A stretch of DNA of 64,000 nt from Roseiarcus sp963832305 (GTDB taxonomy: Bacteria; Pseudomonadota; Alphaproteobacteria; Rhizobiales; Beijerinckiaceae): positions 1-64,000 of the forward strand of contig CAWHTU010000009.1 in assembly GCA_963832305.1 (NCBI GenBank), in the 5' to 3' direction. The notes beneath the pieces were generated by a model, which saw nothing but the letters and a program-made list of their open reading frames with translations, had not been told where the DNA came from and searched no databases. This document shows positions 1 to 7,943 of the stretch, one piece after another; position 1 is the first letter of the stretch, and each line of letters opens with the position of its first letter. The position numbers and the translations under genes are program-made.

Positions 1-545
1 GCCATCTGCGCCGGCCGGATCGTCAAATCTTCCTTGTGGAACTGGTAGAGGTTGAGGCCGCCGAAGGCAGCGTGGATTTGATCCTGAATCCCCACGTTTT
101 CCTTCAGGAATACCCTTTCCGTGTGCACCGCGCGCTTGAAGAGGTCGTATTTTGTGATCGAACGGCCGCTCAGATATTCCATGAGCGCGATGAAGCCAAC
201 CGTGAATGATGATGAACTCCCCAATCCCGAGTTACCGGGCAAGTCAGAAATAATGGCGACGTTCAGGGGCTTATCGTAACCCATGTTCAGAAGTGTGGCG
301 CGAATCACATTGTGTTTGATGTCTTCGACCCGATCGGCGACCTCCACGATGCGGTAGGTTATGCGAAATCGGTTCTCGGCGAAGTCCGCCATCGGCAGCG
401 CGATTGTATAGATGTACTTGTCGATTGAGGCTCCAAGGACAGCGCCTGGGTGGTGATTGAAATACGTCGGGTAGTCGGTCCCACCCCCGAAAAAGCTGAT
501 CCGGAGCGGGGATCGGGAACGTTGATCACTGAAGCCGTTCCCCAA
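1..545 (-). CDS. GHMP-family sugar kinase (heptose 7-phosphate kinase-like), N-terminal part, cut by window edge
   Basis: The reverse strand reads an open frame with the signature of the HddA-like branch of GHMP kinases: PLRISFFGGGTDYP near the N-terminus and the ATP-binding loop LPGNSGLGSSSSFTVG about 85 residues later, then ENVGIQDQIHAAFGGLN. Such enzymes phosphorylate heptose 7-phosphate or a related sugar for nucleotide-heptose synthesis. The C-terminal half lies beyond position 1. The start is uncertain: the frame is closed by TAA at 546-548 and only a TTG at 545 is available, whereas the family normally begins about seven codons before PLRIS. A GTG at 527-529 followed by ATC would fit the usual Met-Ile start but is out of frame, so a small indel near 510-527 is possible. 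The neighbouring glycosyltransferase remnant fits a polysaccharide locus. Confidence 0.75.
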   Translation of the reverse strand, partial: MGNGFSDQRSRSPLRISFFGGGTDYPTYFNHHPGAVLGASIDKYIYTIALPMADFAENRFRITYRIVEVADRVEDIKHNVIRATLLNMGYDKPLNVAIISDLPGNSGLGSSSSFTVGFIALMEYLSGRSITKYDLFKRAVHTERVFLKENVGIQDQIHAAFGGLNLYQFHKEDLTIRPAQM

Positions 546-983
546 TTAAGGCCGAAGACCAAACACCAGACGCTCTTTGAGGTTCCTCCTGAAAAATCGA
601 GCCGCCCAACGGATTATGCAGAGCGCGTTCTTCGATTTCCGAGTGGCAATGACCAACTCGAAATCGCAACACGCCCATTTCACGAAATTATTGCGATTAT
701 TGCCCCATCGTCATAACATGGCAAAATCGAAGGGTCCAGCCTACACAATCGCGGAGCCGCGAAAGAACTCAGAGCGATAAACTGCCTGAGGGTTTTAGAA
801 GTTGAATTCGCTTTTTTCTCGGCGCCAGGCAGGCAGCGTAGTGTGGGGAGAGGCATTCATTAAATCTTGTTAGGCCTAGCGATGATTGCGCCCCTCGCGG
901 GTCAGCCAAAATCGCTCGGTTGTCCGCACCTCCTGCAGTAAATCTCGTGGCGCCGGGACGCGGGTAACGTGGCGAGCCAGGAC
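546..983. other. Intergenic stretch, no supported gene
   Basis: No open frame here has a convincing start, ribosome site and family resemblance. The reverse strand carries a short open stretch that ends at the TAA at 546-548, just before the kinase frame, and an AGGAGG-like ribosome site near 589-594, but no start codon at a good distance follows it. Base composition is less GC-rich than the rest of the window, in keeping with a polysaccharide locus. Confidence 0.4.
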
Positions 984-1393
984 TTATCCTGCCATCGGGC
1001 GGATGCCAATTGTGGCGCCGTTGGCGAGGTAGTTGAAAACCTGCTCGGCGCGCCGTCGCCAGGAATGATGTTGTCGTACGAACTCGCTGATGGCGTCCAC
1101 GGTGCGCTGGTTATTCGGGTTGCTTCGGTCCTCGTCGAGGCGTTTGGCCAGATCGGAACCGTCCGGCAACACCTGGCAGAAGGCATCGGCCGACAGGATG
1201 GACTTAAATTCGCCGCTCCGGGGCAAGAACTCCGAGCAGGCGAATCCCCGCGGCCAACCCTTCAAAATACCGCATCACCATCGGACTGAAACCCCTGGCG
1301 CGGCCGGGTCAGCCCGGAAAACAGCGGCGGAAGCAGCGTCGTCCAATAGACGCTTGGATTGGTTGACGAATTGGAAAGCAGGCCGAGTTCCAT
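984..1393 (-). pseudogene. Glycosyltransferase remnant, multiply frameshifted
   Basis: Three reverse-strand frames join into one recognisable C-terminal region of a CgeB/group 1-like glycosyltransferase. From 1393 one frame reads VYWTTLLPPLFSGLTRPRQG. At about 1285 the sense moves to a second frame with SPMVMRYFEGLAAG, the sugar-nucleotide binding region. At about 1240 it moves to a third frame running SGEFKSIL to HSWRRRAEQVFNYL, the usual C-terminal helix. The last frame stops at 984. Each junction is explained by a one-base indel. The N-terminal half is not visible upstream. This is either a decayed gene or a stretch with sequencing errors. Its position beside a heptose-type kinase suggests a former role in lipopolysaccharide or capsule assembly. 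Confidence 0.55.
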
Positions 1394-1837
1394 CACACCC
1401 CCGGGAGCCACCGCTGGTCAACGTTACTCCCCGATTAGCAGCGGGCGCAACGTTCGCAGTCGCTCACTTGCCAAGTTTGCCTGACTTTGGCGAGTTTGGC
1501 AAACCCGCGCGGCCGACCCGCCGCTGTCTCCCGACGCGCCATCCATCTCGGAAAGGCCATGAAATATATGGGTTTTGCGGGAAGACGTCGCCCCGTGGGA
1601 CAGCAAACGTCACTCGCCAGCGATCCTCCGTGCCCCCGGGCGGTCGAGGCGACTCCTCACGCTACGAAAGGCGAAAAAAGCCCGACCGCAGCGCACAAAA
1701 TCTTCAGCAGTCCGAGAAATTGTACGAAGTTCCGTTAGGGAGACATAAACCCGCTCCTTGTTTGATGACGGAAGTTTTACTAGGGCGCGCGCGGTCTCAT
1801 CAGGAGAAGCGAGCCCCGACAACCGTAGGCCTTCCCC
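1394..1837. other. Intergenic stretch before tadG, no supported gene
   Basis: Frames crossing this stretch are arginine- and serine-rich shadows without ribosome sites or family resemblance. It probably holds the promoter of the downstream TadG gene, but no sigma-factor motif is clear enough to mark. A purine-rich AGGAGAAG at 1802-1809 lies too far from the GTG at 1838 to be its ribosome site. Confidence 0.4.
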
Positions 1838-3325
1838 GTGTCGACATTCGGTCTTGCTCGTCTGTTGCGCAGTCGCAACGGCAATGTCTCGATGATGTAT
1901 GCGCTGGTGGCTCCAGTGCTGGTGTTCGGCGCCAGAGCGGCGATCGACTACGGCCGGGCGGCGCAGATTTACACCAAGCTGAACGCCGCCGCCGACGCCG
2001 CCGCGCTTGCCGCGCTGACCCCGGCGATGCTGCAGCAGCCCGCGACGGTGGCCCAGGCCGCCGCTGTGTCGATGTTCAACGGCCTGACCAAGGGCATCCC
2101 TGGCCTGACCGCCGGCGCGACCCAGGTCACGGTCACGATCACCGTCGGCTCGACAGCGCTCGTGCGCAATGTCGAAGTCAACTACGCGACCTCGGTCAAT
2201 ACGATTTTCGCCCAGGTGCTGGGGGTGAGCGCGTTGCCCGTCCAGGGCGTTTCGGAGGCGAGCGCGCAGGTGCCGCCCAACATCGACTTTTACGTGCTCC
2301 TCGACAATTCGCCCTCGATGGCGCTGCCAGCGACCACGGCCGGCATCACAAAGATGGAAAGTCTCACGACGTCGGAAGAGACAGGCGGTTGCGCCTTCGC
2401 CTGCCATCACTCACATACGAACGCGAACTCCGATACGGCGGGCAATCCTTGCGCCGACGGGACTGCGCCGACCCTCAAGTCTCCCCCGCCGTCGACGACA
2501 AGCGGCAACCTCTATTGCGACACGACCAAGCATGGCGCGCAGATCGATAACTATCAGCTCGCCCGCAACAACAACATCATGCTTCGCCTTGACGAGCTGA
2601 ACAGCGGCGTGTCGACCTTGCTTCAGACCGCATCCACGACTGCGCAGTCGACGCAGTTCTCCACCCCACCGCAATATCGGTTCTCGATCTACTCGATGGA
2701 CTCGCTGTGGTCGATCGGCCTCACCCAGCTCGTGTCGCTTACAACGAACTACATCAGCAGCTGGACGACCGCCTCGGCCAATTTCGGCGTCATGGAGATG
2801 TATTCGAACAACAACGATTGCGCGAACTCCGCCTGCTCCTCCAGCACGACGTCGCCGGGGGGCGACGTCGCCACAAACTACGACGACTCGCTCGGCAAGC
2901 TCAGTCAGGCGAGCTACATCCCAAATCCAGGCAACGGCACCAACCAGAGCGGCGACAAGCCGCAGGAGGTGCTGTTCATCGTCACCGACGGCGTCGAGGA
3001 CGAACAGAGCGGCGGTAGCCGTCTTGAGCAGGCCCTCAACGACCTCGGCAATTCGGTTTACGGCAATTCGTCAGGGACAAACTGGTGCACGACGATCAAA
3101 AATCGCGGGATCAAGATTGCGATCCTCTATACCGACTATCTGGCAGTCCCGACCGACAGTTGGTACCAGGGCCATATCGCGCCGATCCAATCGGATATTG
3201 GCCCGGCGCTGCAGGCCTGCGCCTCCCCGGGTCTCTTCTATGACGCGGCGATCGGGTCGGACCTTGGGCAGGCGCTGGCGGCGTTGTTCGCCGCGGTGAC
3301 CCAGTCGGGCCACCTCACCCAGTAG
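1838..3325 (+). CDS. TadG-like pilus/Flp-associated protein with vWA domain
   Basis: The protein has 495 residues. Residues about 14-60 form the TadE/TadG N-terminal segment, with one hydrophobic helix followed by DYGRAAQIYTKLNAAADAAALAAL, the hallmark of TadG-like proteins. Residues about 149-490 are a von Willebrand factor A domain: DNSPS (residues 156-160) matches the DxSxS metal-ion site and LFIVTDGVEDE is the later conserved strand. Several cysteines suggest disulfides outside the cytoplasm. It is presumably anchored in the inner membrane with the vWA domain in the periplasm, helping Flp/Tad pilus assembly or adhesion. The GTG at 1838 is the only reasonable start because TAG occurs in frame at 1826. 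Two TadE-like genes lie on the other strand 3-4 kb downstream. No other Tad machinery is in the window. Confidence 0.85.
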   Translation: MSTFGLARLLRSRNGNVSMMYALVAPVLVFGARAAIDYGRAAQIYTKLNAAADAAALAALTPAMLQQPATVAQAAAVSMFNGLTKGIPGLTAGATQVTVTITVGSTALVRNVEVNYATSVNTIFAQVLGVSALPVQGVSEASAQVPPNIDFYVLLDNSPSMALPATTAGITKMESLTTSEETGGCAFACHHSHTNANSDTAGNPCADGTAPTLKSPPPSTTSGNLYCDTTKHGAQIDNYQLARNNNIMLRLDELNSGVSTLLQTASTTAQSTQFSTPPQYRFSIYSMDSLWSIGLTQLVSLTTNYISSWTTASANFGVMEMYSNNNDCANSACSSSTTSPGGDVATNYDDSLGKLSQASYIPNPGNGTNQSGDKPQEVLFIVTDGVEDEQSGGSRLEQALNDLGNSVYGNSSGTNWCTTIKNRGIKIAILYTDYLAVPTDSWYQGHIAPIQSDIGPALQACASPGLFYDAAIGSDLGQALAALFAAVTQSGHLTQ

Positions 3326-3333
3326 CGGCCCGG

Positions 3334-3359
3334 GAGCCGGGCCGATCAAAGCCCGGCTC
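3334..3359 (+). terminator. Intrinsic terminator-like hairpin after tadG
   Basis: A 9-bp stem, GAGCCGGGC paired with GCCCGGCTC, around an 8-base loop begins 9 bases after the tadG stop and is followed by GAATTT. The run of T is short, so it is a weak intrinsic terminator at best. Confidence 0.45.
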
Positions 3360-3805
3360 GAATTTAGCCAAACCCGGGCCAAGTCGTTCAAAGCCCCGGC
3401 CAAGGCCATCAAAGGAAATCCCTTTGATTCTCTTGGATCGCCTTGTCGGGATCGAGCCTTTTCAAAGCTTTACGCCGAACTCCCGGCCCGTTTGTTCGCG
3501 CCCCCGACCTCGCCGCGTTCGGCCGCGAGGCGGCCGGCGCCTTTCCAGACGATAGGCAAACGCAGCCGGCGAACGCGCGTCCTCCGCCTAGGCTCGGGTC
3601 CGGCCCCGCGGATCGCGCTGCGCAGGATTTGATAAAACAGACAGAGCATAGCACGGCTTCAGCAAAACAGAAAGATAAACTTGTCGTCGCCGCGAGAGAG
3701 GCGGGCATCGACAATTCATCGCCCGAATGCCAAATCCCGCCGATGGGCCGCGCGACCGGGCGGGCGCGCCGGGTCCATCCAAATTGGTCCCGAGGCGAGG
3801 CGCCG
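3360..3805. other. Intergenic stretch, no supported gene
   Basis: The hydrolase reading frame remains open upstream to 3443, but that extension has no family resemblance and reads as non-coding. A small CAAAGG/CCTTTG inverted repeat near 3411-3427 is visible. I see no further gene. Confidence 0.4.
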
Positions 3806-4624
3806 ATGCCGAGCACCAACGTGAACGGCTACGACATGGCGTTCGTCGAGCGCGGCGCCGGCGCAGCCCTCATTCTCGTGCATGGCACGCTCTGCGACTA
3901 CCGCCATTGGACCGGGCAGATGGCGCCGTTCGGGGCGCGCTACCGAACGATCGCCCCGAGCCTCAGGCGTTGCTGGCCCGAACATTGGAACGGCGAGGGC
4001 GACGATTTCACCGTGCAGCAGCACACCGCCGACGTGGCGAGCTTGATCTCGGCGCTCGACGCCGGCCCGGTTCATCTGCTCGGGCATTCGCGCGGCGGAC
4101 ATATCGCGTTCCGGGTGGCGCAGAATTTTCCCGCTTCCATTCGCACCCTGACCCTGGTCGAGCCCGGCGGCGTGCTGGCGCCCGACCTCGAAGCGGGGCT
4201 GCCGCCGGGCGCGCCGCTGATCGCGCTGGGTCCGCTCTACGCCGCAGCTGCGGACAGGATCCGGGCGGGCGAGATCGATGAGGGTCTCAAGCCCACGATC
4301 GACGTGATCGGCGGCCCCGGGACCTGGGACCGGACGCCGGAACCGCGAAAGCAGATGCTTCGCGACAACGCCCGCACCATGCTCGGCCAGATCAGGGAGA
4401 AGCGCGAGCCGTTCGCGCGCGCCGACGCCGAGAAGATCAGCGCGCCGACCCTCCTGATCGCCGGCGAACGCTCTCCGGCCTCGTTCCACCGCATCCTCGA
4501 CGGACTTGAGACGGCGATCAGGGACGTGCGGCGCGCGGTGATCCCCAAAGCGTCGCACGGGTCCAATGTCGACAATCCCGCAGCGTTCGCGCGCGAGGTG
4601 CTGGCGTTTCTCGACGGGCGGTGA
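3806..4624 (+). CDS. Alpha/beta hydrolase
   Basis: The protein has 272 residues from the ATG at 3806, preceded by GAGGCGAGG as a possible ribosome site. It shows the alpha/beta hydrolase order: the oxyanion-hole strand LILVHGTLCDYRHW (residues 22-35), the nucleophile elbow GHSRGG with Ser95, and a C-terminal His in SHGSNVDNP near residue 251. There is no signal peptide, so it is probably cytoplasmic. Substrate cannot be read from sequence; the family includes esterases, epoxide hydrolases and C-C bond hydrolases. An open extension upstream of 3806 lacks family resemblance and was excluded. Its stop overlaps a GTG that opens a doubtful 68-codon frame reaching to mpl. Confidence 0.85.
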   Translation: MPSTNVNGYDMAFVERGAGAALILVHGTLCDYRHWTGQMAPFGARYRTIAPSLRRCWPEHWNGEGDDFTVQQHTADVASLISALDAGPVHLLGHSRGGHIAFRVAQNFPASIRTLTLVEPGGVLAPDLEAGLPPGAPLIALGPLYAAAADRIRAGEIDEGLKPTIDVIGGPGTWDRTPEPRKQMLRDNARTMLGQIREKREPFARADAEKISAPTLLIAGERSPASFHRILDGLETAIRDVRRAVIPKASHGSNVDNPAAFAREVLAFLDGR

Positions 4625-4823
4625 CGGCGCTCCTCGGTACTCGGGTCATCGCTCCGATCGGGTGCGACGAGGAGATGAGCTTGCGGCTTGTCGACGTCTC
4701 GCGACGGACGCGCTGCGGCCGTAGGCCCGACGGAGCGCGCACATTCCTTGTTGCTGGGGCCGCTGGCATAACGCAGGTGTTCGCAGCCGTGCGCCGCTCT
4801 GATTTCGATGAATTGGGCGGCGC

Positions 4824-6302
4824 ATGATCCGGGAGCTTCCAGGCAAAGCGACAATGACCGCATTTCCATTTCGTAGAGCCCACTTTATCGGCCTTGCCGG
4901 CGTGGGCATGAGCGCCACGGCTATCCTGCTGCGCGACAGCGGCGTTGCCGTAACAGGCTCCGACGAAGCCATCTATCCGCCGATCTCGCAGGTGCTGGCT
5001 CGTGAAGAATTCGCCTGCCGGGCGCCTTACGCGGCGCAGAATATTCCTGACGACGCCGATCTTATCGTCATCGGCAAAAACGCGCGGTTGGTTCCGAACG
5101 AGAATGATGAGGTGGCGGAGGCTTTCGCGCGCGCCGCGAGACCCGGAGGGCCGAAAATTCTGTCCTTCGCCGAAGTGCTCGCGCTTCTTTCGCGTGGACA
5201 CGAGAACATTGTGGTGGCGGGATCTTTCGGCAAGACGACGAGCGTTTCGATGATGGCGCATTGCCTCGCGAGCGCAGGGCTCGATCCCTCGTGGATGATC
5301 GGCGCCGTGCCTTTGTCGCCTGCTCGGGCGTCCAATGCCGGCGCGGGACGACTATTCTTGCTTGAAGGCGACGAATATCCGTCTTCCAACACCGACAATC
5401 AGTCGAAATTTCTGCACTATCGTCCTGCGCACGTGTTGCTGGCGCCCCTGGCGCATGACCACGTCAACGTCTTTCCAACGATCGAGTCCTATCTCGCGCC
5501 CTTCCATCAGCTCTTTGATCTGGTCCCGCGCGATGGGCTCATCGTTGCGGCGACCTCAGGCGAACTCAGCGAGCGATTTCTGGCCGAAGCGAAACGCGAT
5601 GTCGTGACCTTCGGGCTCACAAGGGGCGACTGGCGCGCGGAAAATATCGAGTATGGCGCAGTCTCCCAATTCACATTGACTGAGCGAGGCCGTGAGATCG
5701 CCCGCGTAGAGACCACCCAGCTCGGCGCGCACAATATCGAAAACATGGTTGGGATTGGCGCGTTCGTGCTGACCCGCGGCCTTGCCAGCGTCGAGCAATA
5801 CACAGCGGCGATGGCGAGCTTTCGCGGCGTAATGCGCCGGCTCGACCGGAAATCAGATCATACCAGCGTGCAAATGTTCGAAGGCTTCGGATCGTCCTAT
5901 GACAAGGCGAAGAGCGCGATTGCCGCGATGAAAAAGCATTTCGCGCAGCGACGCCTGCTTGTCGTGTTCGAGCCTCACACGTTTTCGTGGCGCAATCGCA
6001 ACAAGCTTGAATGGTATGATGACGTGTTTAGCGGCTGTGATCGCGTTTTCATATTTGAGCCGGCGACTCAGGGAGCTGGCGCCCATGAGCAAGCAAGTCT
6101 CAGCGAGATCATGGAGCGAGTGCACGCTGCCGGCGTGGACGCCATGCCCGTACATTCCTGCGACGAGGGCCTTGCCAAAATTGGCGCCGAGTTACGCAAG
6201 GACGATGCCGTACTCTTTCTGACTTCCGGTGATATGGGTGGTTTGATTGAACGGTTGCCGCTACTTGCGGAGAAGCAATACCCGCTTCTTGCTTCTGCAT
6301 AA
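4824..6302 (+). CDS. mpl: UDP-N-acetylmuramate:tripeptide ligase-like Mur ligase (Mpl/MurC family)
   Basis: The protein has 492 residues with the three-domain Mur ligase order: an N-terminal UDP-binding domain beginning HFIGLAGVGMSATA, a central ATPase domain with the P-loop GSFGKTT (residues 133-139), and a C-terminal domain containing VFEPHTFSWRN. Mpl joins UDP-MurNAc to the L-Ala-gamma-D-Glu-diaminopimelate tripeptide recovered during wall recycling; MurC adds L-Ala only. A stand-alone copy outside a mur/fts cluster favours Mpl. The P-loop has SF where most MurC/Mpl sequences have TH, so biochemical equivalence is not certain. An ATG at 4854 gives a start ten codons later and is a real alternative. 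No other wall-recycling gene is adjacent. Confidence 0.75.
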   Translation: MIRELPGKATMTAFPFRRAHFIGLAGVGMSATAILLRDSGVAVTGSDEAIYPPISQVLAREEFACRAPYAAQNIPDDADLIVIGKNARLVPNENDEVAEAFARAARPGGPKILSFAEVLALLSRGHENIVVAGSFGKTTSVSMMAHCLASAGLDPSWMIGAVPLSPARASNAGAGRLFLLEGDEYPSSNTDNQSKFLHYRPAHVLLAPLAHDHVNVFPTIESYLAPFHQLFDLVPRDGLIVAATSGELSERFLAEAKRDVVTFGLTRGDWRAENIEYGAVSQFTLTERGREIARVETTQLGAHNIENMVGIGAFVLTRGLASVEQYTAAMASFRGVMRRLDRKSDHTSVQMFEGFGSSYDKAKSAIAAMKKHFAQRRLLVVFEPHTFSWRNRNKLEWYDDVFSGCDRVFIFEPATQGAGAHEQASLSEIMERVHAAGVDAMPVHSCDEGLAKIGAELRKDDAVLFLTSGDMGGLIERLPLLAEKQYPLLASA

Positions 6303-6566
6303 TTGGTGCTCGCTCCCAGGCATTTCGGCGCGGCGCTTGGCGCCGGAGCCGGCGAGCGCTTCGAGCATCGCGGCGCGCCCGGGCTGAGCGCCGATGTTCT
6401 CGGGCGCACAGCCGGAAACGAACTCGCCGTTTGCCTGTCTTTCTGCGCCAGGACGCTACGCCGCTCTTTGGGCGGTTGCCGGTCCGCGCTTCCGCCGAAC
6501 TGGCGAAGCTCGCAGCCGTTGTCGAATGTCGGCTCTGGCCCCAAGCGGACGTGGCCTTGCCCGCCG

Positions 6567-7163
6567 TCAATTCAGCACGGTGATCGGGCTTGCGACGCGC
6601 GGGATCATGATGATCGAGTCGTGCAGCGTCATCGTGCTGACGGCGAAATAGAGTCCGGTCGGCTGGAACGGGTACTGCACCTCGCCGAGAACGACGTAAT
6701 TGTTGCCCGTCCCAGAAAAGGCGGCGGCGATCGAGGGGTCGATCGACAATTGCTGGCCGGTCGGGCGGACCGTTCCGTTGGCGTTGGCCCAGCTGCCCTT
6801 GACCGTGCCGGTCGCCGTGCCGTTGCCGTTGACGGTGACGAGCAGTTGCGAGACTTCGACCGCGACGCCGGTCGGGCTATAGGGGTAAAGGATTAGATTC
6901 GGATAGGCGAGAATCTGGTTGAGTTCGGCCGCGGTGATCGTGGAGGTGTTGGTGTTGTTGGCCTGCGCGAAGATATTGGCGACCGTGGTCGCCGAGAGCG
7001 TCACCCTGCGCTGCACCGAATAGGCCTGGCCGCCGTATACGACGAGACTCATCAGCATCGCCGCGAACGGCATGATCAGCGCGAGCTCGATCGCCGCCAG
7101 GCCTCCGGCGTCGGCGAGGAACGCGCGCCCGCTCCCGCAGGTAAAACCAAAACGGCGGATCAT
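6567..7163 (-). CDS. TadE-like minor pilin protein (downstream member of pair)
   Basis: The product has about 198 residues. An N-terminal segment GGLAAIELALIMPFAAMLMS matches the TadE-like domain, a single hydrophobic helix with the conserved Glu after an Ala-rich stretch, followed by a helical VQRRVTLSATTVANIFAQ region. The rest is a Thr/Asn-rich soluble domain. The upstream gene ends TGATG, so the ATG at 7163 shares a base with that stop and the two are translationally coupled. A GTG one codon earlier is possible. The protein is probably a membrane-anchored pseudopilin or assembly factor of a Tad system. It faces mpl tail to tail. Confidence 0.75.
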   Translation of the reverse strand: MIRRFGFTCGSGRAFLADAGGLAAIELALIMPFAAMLMSLVVYGGQAYSVQRRVTLSATTVANIFAQANNTNTSTITAAELNQILAYPNLILYPYSPTGVAVEVSQLLVTVNGNGTATGTVKGSWANANGTVRPTGQQLSIDPSIAAAFSGTGNNYVVLGEVQYPFQPTGLYFAVSTMTLHDSIIMIPRVASPITVLN

Positions 7164-7717
7164 CACAGCGGCTCGATCCGGAACACCTGGGTCGACGCCA
7201 TCAGCATCTTGCCATTGCCAAGGTTAGCGAAGTTGAGGCCGAGCGGGCCGCCGTAGACCGGCCACGGATACATGACCACGAGCAGCATGTCGGTCCCGGA
7301 GGAGCCAGCGTTGGCGCCGACGTCGACCGGCGGCGTTCCGACGAGGTTTCCCTTCGAGTCGAAGGTCGGCAGCATGGAGGTGAGGTTGGTCGTGCCGGCC
7401 GGGAGCGGTTCGAGCTCGACGGTCACCTGCGAGCAGTTGAAGAGCGCCGTCAGCTGGTTGCAGACCTCGGTTTGGAACTGCGCCACCGTCAGCGACTGGG
7501 TCTGATTGGTCAGGACGACCCTCGCCGCCTCTTCCGCCGCCGTTTCGAAGAACGCCTTGACGAGGAAGAGCGACGCCGCCTGGAGGGTCGCGAGCACAAT
7601 GCCGATGAAGATCGGAAAGACCAACGCGAATTCGACCGCCGGCGAGGCGGTCTCGTCATCGGCCAGCTTTCGCCCCAGGCGGCGGACGCCAGCGAAGAAT
7701 TTGCTTTTTGACTGCAT
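7163..7717 (-). CDS. TadE-like pilus assembly protein (upstream member of pair)
   Basis: The product has about 184 residues from the ATG at 7717. A TTG at 7750 would add 11 residues and is less likely. The segment SPAVEFALVFPIFIGIVLATL is the classic TadE domain (residues about 25-65): Glu in a hydrophobic helix, then an amphipathic region AFFETAAEEAARVVL. Two cysteines occur in the soluble part (VCNQLTALFNCS), consistent with export. It is the first gene of a two-gene operon coupled by TGATG to the second TadE-like gene. Together with the TadG-like gene at 1.8 kb it indicates that the host makes a Tad/Flp-type pilus; the motor, secretin and prepilin peptidase genes are elsewhere. Confidence 0.8.
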   Translation of the reverse strand: MQSKSKFFAGVRRLGRKLADDETASPAVEFALVFPIFIGIVLATLQAASLFLVKAFFETAAEEAARVVLTNQTQSLTVAQFQTEVCNQLTALFNCSQVTVELEPLPAGTTNLTSMLPTFDSKGNLVGTPPVDVGANAGSSGTDMLLVVMYPWPVYGGPLGLNFANLGNGKMLMASTQVFRIEPL

Positions 7718-7943
7718 TAGCGCTGACCGCAACCTCGTTTTGGCGGCCAAATCTTGCGCGCGAAGCCGTTACTCGGCTGTTATATTCGACGTGTAAATTT
7801 AGTGAAGATGCGAGCGAATCGGCGCGATGACCGGAAGGAGTTCGGTCTTTCGCCATTAACGTTGCCGGCGCGTTCCGGTCCACGCCGCCGGCCGCGTTTC
7901 CGAACGCCCCTGCCGGTCGGCGTTGGCTCCGGTTTGTCGCGGC

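Noticed and set aside
450..716. An 88-codon + strand frame overlapping the kinase start
   Set aside because: It overlaps the reverse-strand kinase region and has no family pattern.
1090..2550. A 486-codon open frame on the + strand across the intergenic region and the start of tadG
   Set aside because: It is Arg-rich and lacks any family pattern; the tadG frame explains the second half, and high GC keeps antisense and off-frame stretches open.
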